In this document: piece by piece, positions 16,913-25,511 of the stretch | Numbering within the stretch: position 1 is the first letter of the stretch | Layout of the letters: every line of letters begins with the position of its first letter | NCBI GenBank assembly: GCA_965223465.1 | Contig: OZ245025.1 | Location: forward strand, 372,001 to 436,000 | Direction of reading: 5' to 3' | Origin: JAAELZ01 sp965223465 | GTDB lineage: Bacteria > Pseudomonadota > Gammaproteobacteria > Arenicellales > Poriferihabitantaceae | Length of the DNA stretch: 64,000 nt | Made by a program: the position numbers and the translations under genes | The notes under the pieces: generated by a model | What the model saw: only the letters and a program-made list of their open reading frames with translations | Databases searched by the model: none | Told to the model about the DNA's origin: nothing

Positions 16913-18316
16913 CTATGAAGTCTCTGCGGGATTGATTGGTTTTGCTTGCTCGACTATTTTGGGTGTTTCCTGACCAAAAAAGTGCTCCAATGCTTCGCGA
17001 GCGAAACGCGCGGATTTGACATACCATTTCTCCTTATTAATGCAGAGCATGGCATAGGCTATTTTGCGGGAATCACGTTCGCCGTAACCAATAAACCAAT
17101 CATACGTACCTTTGGGGGCGAAGCCACTCAGATGTCCCGATTTTCCACCGGCAACCACGTCTGAAAATTTTTGCCGAGTGAAACTACGAAAACTGCGACG
17201 CGCCGTGCCTTCGGTAATCGTTGCTTGCATGAGTTTTTGCATGGAATGCGCAGCGTGTTCGCTCAAGACCTGCAGCATTTGCGGTTCATCGGCTGAATAC
17301 AAAACTTGGTTCCGCGCATCGGTAACGCTCTCAACTATGCGCGGCGAGATTAGTTTACCTCCATTTGCGATCGAGGCGGCGAGTGCCGCGCCGTGAATTG
17401 GGTTCAGGGTGTTGCGCCGGGTGTATCCTGATGCCGACTCTGCGGCCTGCCATTCATCGCTTGGATCGATCTCAATGCTACCATTATCAAATTCAAAATC
17501 CGACACAAATCTGGCGTTAAATCCGAACCGTTCAGCGTAATTGAGCAAGGTTTCTGCGCCCAGGTTTTTTGCGCCAAGACGCCCAAAAATTGGATTAACC
17601 GATTTGGCAAAAGCGGTTTTAAAGCTCATGCGCCGGGTCCACTTATTTTCTTTAATATCAAACACTTGTTTTTTATACAAAGAGGTCGATTTTCCATTGA
17701 AAGCAAATACTGTGTCTGGCTGGGCAACGCCTTCTTCTATAGCGGCAGCGGCGGTAATAAGTTTGAAGGTAGACGCAGCGGGGTAGGTAGCGCGTAAAGC
17801 AAGATCACCACTTTCGCTTGCATCTCTTCGGCTGGTTGCTAGCGCCAGAATTTTACCGTTGTCCGGGTCGAGGGCGACAAATACACCGTAATCTGGGTTA
17901 TAGCGGGCCAGGCGTGTTTCTGCCCAGTCTTGCAGGTTTTGATCAAGCGTGTAGTTAAAGTACAAGTTCTGGTTATTCAGGCCCAGTTGCGAGGGGAATT
18001 CACCTATTCTCACGTAGCTGCTGATAGCATCTCGCAAAAAGGCTTTATTAATCGAAGTAAGCGGACCAGACGGGTTTTTATGGGCTTGATTATCGACGGT
18101 TGTCTGGGCTGGGTTATCCTGCTGGAGGTTCGCAATGGATGGATCGGGTTGCAGCCCGCCTTGGGATGATTCGCCCGGTTGCCATTGTCGGGCAATCAAC
18201 GCAATTGCGACGCCAGCGAATATCAAGCTGAAAACATGAATAATTCTTTTCCTGCGCAGACGATTGGAGATTGCGCTGGGGGTTGCGAGAATGTATTTGT
18301 CTTTGCTTTTAAACAT
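16913..18316 (-). CDS. penicillin-binding transpeptidase-domain protein, single-pass membrane
   Basis: Predicted periplasmic D,D-transpeptidase anchored by one helix (residues 24-43) after a basic cytoplasmic tail. The active-site triad is present: S182-TF-K185 (SxxK), S239-V-N241 (SxN) and K392-S-G394 in place of the more common KTG. No transglycosylase domain is seen. At 467 residues it is shorter than FtsI or PBP2 and lacks their large N-terminal domain; a Gln/Asn/Pro-rich linker follows the membrane segment. It overlaps the upstream J-domain gene by 8 bases, so both are probably co-translated. Exact role in peptidoglycan synthesis is unknown. Confidence 0.85.
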   Translation of the reverse strand: MFKSKDKYILATPSAISNRLRRKRIIHVFSLIFAGVAIALIARQWQPGESSQGGLQPDPSIANLQQDNPAQTTVDNQAHKNPSGPLTSINKAFLRDAISSYVRIGEFPSQLGLNNQNLYFNYTLDQNLQDWAETRLARYNPDYGVFVALDPDNGKILALATSRRDASESGDLALRATYPAASTFKLITAAAAIEEGVAQPDTVFAFNGKSTSLYKKQVFDIKENKWTRRMSFKTAFAKSVNPIFGRLGAKNLGAETLLNYAERFGFNARFVSDFEFDNGSIEIDPSDEWQAAESASGYTRRNTLNPIHGAALAASIANGGKLISPRIVESVTDARNQVLYSADEPQMLQVLSEHAAHSMQKLMQATITEGTARRSFRSFTRQKFSDVVAGGKSGHLSGFAPKGTYDWFIGYGERDSRKIAYAMLCINKEKWYVKSARFAREALEHFFGQETPKIVEQAKPINPAETS

Positions 18317-19010
18317 GGTGCTGTAGGAGTAGATCTTTGGCCGCGTTGATTTGCGCTGCCAGATAACTTGAGCCTCCGCGATCAGGGTGGATTTTCTGCA
18401 TTAACCGTTTGTGCGCCTGTTTGATTTCATCCGTAGTTGCGTTTTGTTCCAAGCCGAGTATTTCATATGCCTGTGCTGGCGACATTTGGGGTTGTGAACC
18501 AACATTGTGGCGATTTTGTTGCGTGTATTCTCTTCCCTGGCGAGCCAGAATATAGGCGTTGACCGCTGCGCGACTTTGAAAATCTTCTTTAACCTGGTCT
18601 AGCAAAGTATTCAGTTCAGATTCGTTAAGTTCAGATAATCTTTTACCTTCAAATTGGCCGCGCGTGACTTTAGCATCTAAAGACCGCTTGACGAGATCGT
18701 ATTCTACTATTAGCCAGGCTGTGGTTAAAGTTGTCGGGCCGAATTTTTGCCCGGCAAAACGCCCAAGAATGCCAAATAGTCCACGATAGGCCATCAACCG
18801 GTGAAACACTGGGATCGCTGCGGAAATCGCAGCGAACAAAATGGGAATTCTGCCGGTGATTACCAGCAGCAGTAAGGCAATAGCGACAAAGTACAACAAA
18901 CTCGTCTTGATGGCGCTGTTGCGTTGTGCCGGGGCGGCCTTGCCGTACCAGGACATAAACCACATTACGCCTATAAGCAGTAATAGTGCGAGCAGTAGGC
19001 GTACGAACAT
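18309..19010 (-). CDS. membrane-anchored J-domain protein
   Basis: A 233-residue protein with two or more hydrophobic segments in residues 1-75. A central soluble helical region (about 95-165) follows, then a C-terminal J domain (179-231) with the HPD tripeptide at 208-210 that stimulates DnaK ATPase. The layout, membrane segments first and J domain last with HPDRGGSSYLAAQINAAKDLL, resembles TerB/DjlA-independent Pam18/Tim14-like proteins. It probably recruits DnaK to the inner membrane. The stop overlaps the start of the penicillin-binding protein gene, suggesting a joint role in envelope assembly; that link is inferred. Confidence 0.85.
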   Translation of the reverse strand: MFVRLLLALLLLIGVMWFMSWYGKAAPAQRNSAIKTSLLYFVAIALLLLVITGRIPILFAAISAAIPVFHRLMAYRGLFGILGRFAGQKFGPTTLTTAWLIVEYDLVKRSLDAKVTRGQFEGKRLSELNESELNTLLDQVKEDFQSRAAVNAYILARQGREYTQQNRHNVGSQPQMSPAQAYEILGLEQNATTDEIKQAHKRLMQKIHPDRGGSSYLAAQINAAKDLLLQHHV

Positions 19011-19055
19011 GCTTAGTATGACTGGTTAGGGTGATTCATCAAGTACCAATATCGT

Positions 19056-20198
19056 TTAGCCGCGTTCCAGTAAAATTCTGAGCATGCGCCGTAATGGTTC
19101 CGCCGCGCCCCAAAGTAGTTGGTCACCGACGGTAAACGCGCTCAGATACTTATCGCCCATGCTCATTTTACGTAGACGTCCTACTGGAACGGTTAAAGTT
19201 CCGCTGGCATAGGCTGGGGTTAGCATTTTCTGTGAGGGTTCGCTTTGGTTAGGCACGACTTTTGTCCATTCGCTGGTCTGGGCTAGCAAATCTTCAACCT
19301 CGTCCATGGGGAGCGCGTGTTTTAGTTTGATCGTCAACGCTTGGGCGTGCGAGCGCATCGCGCCGATACGTACGCACAAACCATCGATAGGAATGAGACG
19401 CTCACCCGTTCGCCCCAGAATTTTATTGGTTTCGTTGGGTGCTTTCCATTCCTCGCGGCTCACGCCATTGTCCAAATCCTGATCAATCCAGGGGATTAAA
19501 CTCCCCGCCAGGGGTACGGGCCAATTTTCCAGAGGATATTGATCACTGTGCATCGTCTGCGTAATTTTTTGGTCTATTTCAAGGATAGAGGTGTGCGGAT
19601 CTTGCAATAAGTCTGAGGCAGAATCATTCAGTACGCCCATTTGACTGATCAACTCACGCATGCTCTTGGCTCCCGCACCGGAAGCGGCTTGATATGTCAT
19701 GGCGGTCATCCACTCAACTTCGTCAGCGCGAAACAGGCCGCCCAACCCCATCAACATTAGGCTGACGGTGCAATTGCCGCCGATCAGCTTGGTCGTGCCC
19801 TGGTCGAGCGCCTGGTCAATGATGTCACGATTGACCGGATCAAGAATAATTATGGCATCTTCATCCATCCGCAGGGTCGAGGCTGCGTCTATCCAGTACC
19901 CTTGCCAGCCCTTTGCTTGCAATTGGGGAAAGACTGCCTGGGTATAATCTCCGCCCTGACAGGTAATAATCGCATCCAGACTGGCAAGTTGCTCAATATC
20001 GTGTGCGTCTTGCAAGGCAGGGCAGTCTTTACCGACATCAGGTGCGGCTTGCCCGGTTTGTGAAGTGGTAAAGAAAATCGCTTCATCAATATGCGAAAAA
20101 TCATTTTCCATACGCATGCGCTCAAGCAAAACGGAGCCGACCATGCCACGCCAACCAACAAAACCTACACGATTAATTTTCATTACTGGGATACTCAT
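19056..20198 (-). CDS. asd: aspartate-semialdehyde dehydrogenase
   Basis: Reduces aspartyl phosphate to aspartate semialdehyde for lysine/diaminopimelate, threonine and methionine synthesis. The 380-residue protein has the NADP motif VGFVGWRGMVGSVLLERM, the catalytic cysteine in GGNCTVSLMLMGLGGLF, and the substrate-binding RIGAMRSHAQALTIKL with the catalytic His. It is the gammaproteobacterial/E. coli-type subgroup. The first ATG is used; a second ATG at 20183 would match the E. coli start more closely. Confidence 0.95.
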   Translation of the reverse strand: MSIPVMKINRVGFVGWRGMVGSVLLERMRMENDFSHIDEAIFFTTSQTGQAAPDVGKDCPALQDAHDIEQLASLDAIITCQGGDYTQAVFPQLQAKGWQGYWIDAASTLRMDEDAIIILDPVNRDIIDQALDQGTTKLIGGNCTVSLMLMGLGGLFRADEVEWMTAMTYQAASGAGAKSMRELISQMGVLNDSASDLLQDPHTSILEIDQKITQTMHSDQYPLENWPVPLAGSLIPWIDQDLDNGVSREEWKAPNETNKILGRTGERLIPIDGLCVRIGAMRSHAQALTIKLKHALPMDEVEDLLAQTSEWTKVVPNQSEPSQKMLTPAYASGTLTVPVGRLRKMSMGDKYLSAFTVGDQLLWGAAEPLRRMLRILLERG

Positions 20199-20510
20199 TT
20201 CAAGCCTAAATTATGGTTTGATTATAGACAAGTTTCGGCCCAGTTAGGTGTTAGAAATAGCTCAATTACAAAAGGCATTTCCATTAATTTTGCCTATATT
20301 CATCAATTGTTGATGAATGTACTTAAATGAAACCGGTAAGACACTCCTAAATGGTCATTGATGTTGACTATGTTTTAAGGTAAAAACGCCTGTTCCTGTC
20401 AGCTTTTGCTGCTCGCGGCGCCTTGGTGTGCTGAAAGCTTTGATCTCAGATAGGCAGCAGTTAAGCAATATCCGTTTACAAACAGAAAATATTTAAAACT
20501 TGAGGAAAAA
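20199..20510. other. divergent regulatory region between asd and ilvB
   Basis: 312 bases without a convincing gene. It contains a perfect inverted repeat at 20298-20318 and a GAGG ribosome-binding site just before the ilvB GTG. No run of Ile, Val or Leu codons typical of an attenuation leader peptide was recognised. Confidence 0.5.
20298..20318. promoter_or_regulatory. 21-base inverted repeat upstream of ilvB
   Basis: Perfect 9-base arms ATTCATCAA and TTGATGAAT separated by TTG. The size and symmetry suit a dimeric transcription factor operator in the asd-ilvB divergent region. It lacks a G/C-rich stem or T-run, so a terminator is unlikely. The binding protein is unknown. Confidence 0.4.
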
Positions 20511-22235
20511 GTGGAACTCACTGGCGCAGAAATAGTTGTTCAGAGCATTGTTGATGAAGGGGTTGAATTTGTCTTTGGTTATCCAGGTGGCGCAACCCTG
20601 CATATTTACGATGCAATTTTCAATCACGAAGGGCTGCATCATATCTTAACGCGGCACGAGCAAGGCGCAGCGCATGCGGCGGACGGTTATACGCGATCAA
20701 CCGGAAAAACAGGGGTGGTACTAGTCACTTCTGGCCCGGGTGCGACCAACGTGGTGACCGCAGTAGCAACTGCCCATATGGACTCTATTCCAATGGTGGT
20801 GTTGTCTGGGCAGGTGATGTCGGATCTGATCGGCAATGATGCCTTTCAGGAGGCGGATATCGTGGGTATTACCCGACCCTGCGTCAAGCACAATATCTTG
20901 ATTAAAGATGTAAAAGATATCGCCACTGAAATTAAAAAGGCGTTTCATATTGCCGAAACTGGTCGGCCTGGCCCGGTATTGGTTGACATACCCAAAGATA
21001 TTACCGCACAGAAAACCGAGTATGTTTACCCGGAATCAATTTCAATGCGTTCCTATCAGCCCAAAACCCGGGGCAATCATCGCCAAATCCAACGCGGTTT
21101 AGGCATGCTGTTGGCAGCTAAACGTCCGATCATCTATACCGGGGGTGGCGTTGTCCTGGCAGATGCACATGTTGAGCTGACCAAGTTTACGCAGTATTTG
21201 GGAACGCCTATTACCAATACCTTAATGGGTTTGGGTGCCTATCCCGCGAGTGATCAGCAGTTTCTAGGCATGCTCGGTATGCATGGTACCTACGAAGCCA
21301 ATATGGCCATGTATGAAGCGGATCTTATATTTGCGATTGGAGCCCGGTTTGACGATAGAGTCACGGGTGATTTAAACAAATTTGCCCCTAAGGCAAAAGT
21401 GGTGCAGATTGATATTGATCCTTCGTCAATCGGAAAAAATAGAAAGACCGATGTGCCCATTGTAGGCGACGTCAAAGTCGTGCTTAATCAATGTCTGGAA
21501 GTGCTCGAAGAGATGCCCAAACCCGACCCACAACAGCTTGAAGGATGGTGGAAGCAAATCAATGGCTGGCGCGCTGAAGATAGCCTGAGCTTTAATACAC
21601 AATCCACTTTGATTAAACCACAAGCGGTGATTAAGAGTTTATTTGAAGTGACCAAAGGCGAAGCTTTTGTGGCCTCAGATGTTGGGCAGCACCAGATGTG
21701 GGCTGCGCAATATTATAATTTTGATCAGCCGCGCCGCTGGATTAATTCAGGTGGCTTAGGCACCATGGGTTTTGGTTTGCCTGCAGCAATGGGAGCGCAA
21801 TTTGGTAATCCGGATGCACAGGTTGCTTGTGTGACGGGTGATGGCAGTATTTTGATGTGTATTCAGGAGCTTGCCACCTGTTTGCAATATAAGCTTCCGA
21901 TTAAAATTTTGTGTCTTAACAATCGCTATTTGGGCATGGTGCGCCAATGGCAGGAATTTTTCTATGAGCGGCGTTATTCTCAAACCTATATGGAATCCGT
22001 CCCGGATTTTGTTACCTTGGCTAAGAGCTTTGGCCACGTGGGTATGCGTGTGGAAAAACCAGGTGATGTTGATGGCGCATTAAAAGAAGCGTTTGCTTTA
22101 AAAGATCGGCTGGTGTTTTTAGATATCGTGACCGATCAGGGTGAGAATGTTTTTCCAATGATTCCCGCAGGCGCAGGGCACAGCGAGATGGTGATGCGTC
22201 CTGCAGAAAACATCGAACCCCGGGAGCTGGCCTAA
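20511..22235 (+). CDS. ilvB: acetolactate synthase, large (catalytic) subunit
   Basis: Thiamine diphosphate enzyme making acetolactate or acetohydroxybutyrate, the first common step to valine, leucine and isoleucine. The 574-residue protein has ELTGAEIVVQSIVDEGVEFVFGYPGG at the start, the catalytic Glu in RHEQGAAHAADGY, an FAD-binding middle domain (IFAIGARFDDRVTGD), and the TPP/Mg motif TGDGSILMCIQELATC with LCLNNRYLGMVRQWQ. It starts at GTG with GAGG 5-8 bases upstream. Its stop overlaps the ilvH ATG by one base. Confidence 0.96.
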   Translation: MELTGAEIVVQSIVDEGVEFVFGYPGGATLHIYDAIFNHEGLHHILTRHEQGAAHAADGYTRSTGKTGVVLVTSGPGATNVVTAVATAHMDSIPMVVLSGQVMSDLIGNDAFQEADIVGITRPCVKHNILIKDVKDIATEIKKAFHIAETGRPGPVLVDIPKDITAQKTEYVYPESISMRSYQPKTRGNHRQIQRGLGMLLAAKRPIIYTGGGVVLADAHVELTKFTQYLGTPITNTLMGLGAYPASDQQFLGMLGMHGTYEANMAMYEADLIFAIGARFDDRVTGDLNKFAPKAKVVQIDIDPSSIGKNRKTDVPIVGDVKVVLNQCLEVLEEMPKPDPQQLEGWWKQINGWRAEDSLSFNTQSTLIKPQAVIKSLFEVTKGEAFVASDVGQHQMWAAQYYNFDQPRRWINSGGLGTMGFGLPAAMGAQFGNPDAQVACVTGDGSILMCIQELATCLQYKLPIKILCLNNRYLGMVRQWQEFFYERRYSQTYMESVPDFVTLAKSFGHVGMRVEKPGDVDGALKEAFALKDRLVFLDIVTDQGENVFPMIPAGAGHSEMVMRPAENIEPRELA

Positions 22236-22729
22236 TGAGACGAATTATTTCAGTTTTACTCGAAAACGAATCTGGCGCTTTATCGCGTGTGTCCGGCTTG
22301 TTTTCGGCGCGTGGTTATAATATTGAAAGCCTGACGGTGGCGACGACTGAAGATAAAACCTTGTCTCGGCTTACGCTTGTGACCCGAGGCGATGACGCTG
22401 TTATAGAGCAAATACTTAAACAACTCAATAAGTTAATAGATGTAGTTAAAGTAAAAGATATTACTGAAGGCCCCCACCTGGAACGCGAAGTGGTACTCGT
22501 GAAGGTATTGGTTGCTAAAAACGAAGAGCGTGATGAAATGATGCGCCTGATCGAAATATTTAAAGGTAAAATCGTGGATGTGACCGAAACCACCTATACG
22601 CTGGAGATGACAGGCGATTCGGCCAAAATCAGCTCTTTTCTGGAAGGGCTTAAAAATACCACCATTTTAGAAACCGTGCGTTCTGGTATTACTGGTATTA
22701 GCCGGGGTAAATCAGCGCTACGTGTGTGA
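22235..22729 (+). CDS. ilvH: acetolactate synthase, small (regulatory) subunit
   Basis: ACT-domain subunit that activates the large subunit and mediates valine feedback inhibition. The 164-residue protein opens with RRIISVLLENESGALSRVSGLFSARGYNIESL (ACT domain, residues 3-75) and has the C-terminal domain EVVLVKVLVAKNEERDEMMRL. It is translationally coupled to ilvB and lies 53 bases before ilvC. Confidence 0.96.
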   Translation: MRRIISVLLENESGALSRVSGLFSARGYNIESLTVATTEDKTLSRLTLVTRGDDAVIEQILKQLNKLIDVVKVKDITEGPHLEREVVLVKVLVAKNEERDEMMRLIEIFKGKIVDVTETTYTLEMTGDSAKISSFLEGLKNTTILETVRSGITGISRGKSALRV

Positions 22730-22782
22730 AGCTAGAATTTAATTAAAAATCAGAACCTTAATCCCAACCTATTGGAGAAATA

Positions 22783-23799
22783 ATGAAAGTTTATTACGAT
22801 AAAGACGCGAACCTGGACATTTTGCAAGGCAAGAAAATTGCAGTGCTGGGTTATGGTTCGCAAGGCCACGCGCATGCGAATAATCTCAAAGACAGCGGTA
22901 TGGATGTGGTAGTTGGGTTACGTCAAGGTTCGAATTCAATTAAAAAAGCAGAGCAAGCAGGCCTTAGTGTTGCCTCCATTGGCGATGCGGTTGCGCAGGC
23001 GGATATCGTAATGGTGTTGTTGCCGGACGAGAATCAGGCCAGCATCTATGATGCTGAAATAAAGGACAATCTCAAACAGGGGGCAGCGCTGGCATTTGCG
23101 CATGGCCTTAATATTCATTTTGACTACATCAAGCCCCGCGCGGATATTGATGTATTCATGACGGCACCGAAAGGGCCCGGGCATTTGGTTCGATCTACCT
23201 ATGAAGCAGGTGGTGGCGTACCGTGTTTGGTCGCGGTGGATCAGGATAGCTCAGGCAAAGCGCTGGAGTTAGCCATTGCTTATGCATCTGCTGTTGGGGG
23301 AGGGCGTGCAGGTATTATCGAAACTACATTTAAAGATGAAACCGAAACCGATTTGTTTGGTGAACAAGCGGTCTTGTGTGGGGGTACGACTGCCTTGGTT
23401 CAGGCAGGGTTTGAGACCCTGGTCGAAGCGGGCTATCCAGCCGAAATGGCCTATTTTGAGTGCTTACACGAACTCAAGTTGATTGTTGATTTGATGTACG
23501 AAGGTGGAATTGCCAATATGCGCTATTCGATTTCCAATACCGCAGAGTTTGGCGATTTGACACGTGGTCCGCGCGTGGTCAATGAGCAAACCAAAGCAGA
23601 GATGAAAAAGATTCTGGATGAAATTCAATCCGGCCAGTTTGTTAAAGAATTTATGGAAGATAATGCGCAGGGCGGTAAAGTCTTTCCGGAACTGCGTGCT
23701 AAATCAGCCGATCATCAAATCGAAGAAGTGGGCGCTAAATTACGTGGTATGATGCCGTGGATAGAAGCGGGTAAAATCGTTGATAAAGCGAAAAATTAG
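22783..23799 (+). CDS. ilvC: ketol-acid reductoisomerase (class I)
   Basis: Isomerises and reduces acetohydroxy acids with NADPH and Mg2+, second step of branched-chain amino acid synthesis. The 338-residue short-form enzyme has the NADPH motif IAVLGYGSQGHAHANNLKDSG with a specificity loop VVGLRQGSNS. The metal-binding region has ETDLFGEQAVLCGG and the Glu in AYFECLHELKLIVDL. GGAG precedes the ATG. A strong terminator follows at 23819-23850, closing the ilvBHC unit. Confidence 0.96.
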   Translation: MKVYYDKDANLDILQGKKIAVLGYGSQGHAHANNLKDSGMDVVVGLRQGSNSIKKAEQAGLSVASIGDAVAQADIVMVLLPDENQASIYDAEIKDNLKQGAALAFAHGLNIHFDYIKPRADIDVFMTAPKGPGHLVRSTYEAGGGVPCLVAVDQDSSGKALELAIAYASAVGGGRAGIIETTFKDETETDLFGEQAVLCGGTTALVQAGFETLVEAGYPAEMAYFECLHELKLIVDLMYEGGIANMRYSISNTAEFGDLTRGPRVVNEQTKAEMKKILDEIQSGQFVKEFMEDNAQGGKVFPELRAKSADHQIEEVGAKLRGMMPWIEAGKIVDKAKN

Positions 23800-23818
23800 T
23801 TCATACCAGGGAATTAAC

Positions 23819-23850
23819 AAAAAAGGGCGGTGTTTCACCGCCCTTTTTTA
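23819..23850 (+). terminator. rho-independent terminator after ilvC
   Basis: GGGCGGTG and CACCGCCC arms enclose a TTT loop and are followed by TTTTTT; flanking A and T runs extend the stem. It lies 20-50 bases after the ilvC stop and 20 bases before psd. Confidence 0.9.
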
Positions 23851-23869
23851 ATTTTGCGACGAATACATA

Positions 23870-24508
23870 ATGAATAAAAATGTTTATCCAATTATCGCAC
23901 GTGAAGGCTGGGATAGATTAGCGATTGCGTTCATCGTCTGCCTATTTGCCAGTTTCACCATTGGTGGATGGTCGATTTTGTTTTGGATTGGATTTGCGTT
24001 CATGTTGCAGTTTTTCCGTGATCCACCGCGCAATATTCAAGCCCAAGCGAATGAGTTGGTAGCACCTGCAAGCGGTAAGGTTATTCGGATTGAGCAGGTT
24101 GATGACCCATATCTTGAGCGTCCTTGCACCAAAATCAGTATTTTTATGAATGTATTTTCGGTGCATTCCAACCTCATTCCAATTGCGGGTAAAATTATTG
24201 AACGTTGGTATTCACCAGGAAAATTTGTCAATGCCGCGCTGGATAAAGCGTCGACTGATAATGAACGCAATGCCATTCATATCCAAACCGATGAAGGTAA
24301 GGATGTGGTTTGTGTGCAGATTGCTGGTCTTATTGCACGTCGCATATTGTGTTATGTTGAACCCGGGGAGGAGGTGGATACGGGCGATCGTTATGGTTTT
24401 ATCCGTTTCGGCTCGCGGGTTGATCTGTATCTTCCCAAAGAGGTAGAAGTGAAAGTGCAGTTGGGACAATGGGTCAGTTCTGGCAATGATGTAGTGGCAA
24501 GCCTATAA
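23870..24508 (+). CDS. psd: phosphatidylserine decarboxylase, short (proenzyme) form
   Basis: Decarboxylates phosphatidylserine to phosphatidylethanolamine at the inner membrane. The 212-residue protein has N-terminal hydrophobic segments (about residues 20-50), the RDPPRNI and PASGKVIRIE segments, IFMNVFSVHSNLIP, and the self-cleavage Gly-Ser in IRFGSRVDLYLP that yields the pyruvoyl group. This short type is paired with PssA in many betaproteobacteria. It lies 28 bases upstream of pssA. Confidence 0.93.
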   Translation: MNKNVYPIIAREGWDRLAIAFIVCLFASFTIGGWSILFWIGFAFMLQFFRDPPRNIQAQANELVAPASGKVIRIEQVDDPYLERPCTKISIFMNVFSVHSNLIPIAGKIIERWYSPGKFVNAALDKASTDNERNAIHIQTDEGKDVVCVQIAGLIARRILCYVEPGEEVDTGDRYGFIRFGSRVDLYLPKEVEVKVQLGQWVSSGNDVVASL

Positions 24509-24536
24509 TCTGGCGTCCACACTTAACCCAAGCATA

Positions 24537-25313
24537 ATGAACGAACAAAACCAACGTAAGGGTATTTATATTTTACCCAGCCTGTTCACCACAGCGGGTT
24601 TGTTCTTTGGTTTTTATGCCATCATATTTGCGTCGCGCGGGGATTTTGATAAAGCGGCGGTAGGAATACTGATTGCCATGATCATGGACGGTTTGGATGG
24701 GAGAGTGGCGCGTTTAACCAATACCGCGTCAGATTTTGGTAAGGAATACGATTCTCTGGTTGATTTGGTAGCCTTCGGTTTGGCGCCCAGTCTCGTCATT
24801 TACTTTTGGTCTTTACAATATTTGGGCAAAACTGGCTGGCTGATATCGTTTGTGTTTAGTGCAGCAATGGCCTTGAGGTTGGCGCGTTTTAATTCCGCCG
24901 TGGATAGCAGTGAAAAGCGCTATTTTTACGGCCTACCCGCACCAGCCGCGGCTGCATTTGTGACTTTCTGGGTGTGGAGCATGAATGAGTTTGAAATCCC
25001 AGGTTCAAAAATTACGATTATTAGCGCATTGATCGTGGTGTTTACCGCGCTGGTTATGGTCAGCAATATCAAATACCGGAGCTTCAAGGATTTGGATATG
25101 AAAAGTCAGGTGCCCTTTATTGTGTTGATCGGCTTTGTGTTTGTCTTCGCCCTGATTTCTTTCGACCCACCACGGGTTTTGTTCTTGATGGCGGCGGTTT
25201 TCGCTTTATCCGGGCCTATAACCTGGGTGTTTCGCTATCGTAAAGGCGAGGAAAAATGGGAGAGTATTATCGAAGACCCTGAGGATGAAGAAGGGTCCGA
25301 CGTAAGCCATTAG
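24537..25313 (+). CDS. pssA: CDP-diacylglycerol-serine O-phosphatidyltransferase (type II)
   Basis: Makes phosphatidylserine from CDP-diacylglycerol and serine. It is an integral membrane protein of 258 residues with about eight hydrophobic segments and the CDP-alcohol phosphotransferase motif DGLDGRVARLTNTASDFGKEYDSLVD (residues about 44-70, four Asp plus Gly/Arg). The ilvC-psd-pssA order matches betaproteobacterial chromosomes. The C-terminus is acidic and likely cytoplasmic. Confidence 0.93.
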   Translation: MNEQNQRKGIYILPSLFTTAGLFFGFYAIIFASRGDFDKAAVGILIAMIMDGLDGRVARLTNTASDFGKEYDSLVDLVAFGLAPSLVIYFWSLQYLGKTGWLISFVFSAAMALRLARFNSAVDSSEKRYFYGLPAPAAAAFVTFWVWSMNEFEIPGSKITIISALIVVFTALVMVSNIKYRSFKDLDMKSQVPFIVLIGFVFVFALISFDPPRVLFLMAAVFALSGPITWVFRYRKGEEKWESIIEDPEDEEGSDVSH

Positions 25314-25370
25314 TCACTCCATATTTAACCCTATTTTAGTGGGATAAGGCGTTAAAAAGTGACGCATGAA

Positions 25371-25388
25371 ACGAGCAAATTTGCTCGT
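25371..25388. repeat. perfect 18-base palindrome between pssA and mdh
   Basis: ACGAGCAAATTTGCTCGT reads the same on both strands with no spacer. It lies 58 bases after pssA and about 125 bases before mdh. It could be an operator for mdh or a cruciform/terminator remnant; no T-run follows. Confidence 0.45.
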
Positions 25389-25511
25389 AAAGCCAAGTGG
25401 TCTGGTGATAATAAACGTACCCTTATCATGTATATAAATAACGCTTATCAAGACGCTTTTGTTTGTGATATTCTCCCGCGTTTACTTCAACCTCATAGCT
25501 AGGATATATTC

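Noticed and set aside
20199..20510. Ile/Val/Leu attenuation leader upstream of ilvB
   Set aside because: No short frame with clustered branched-chain codons and paired hairpins was recognised.
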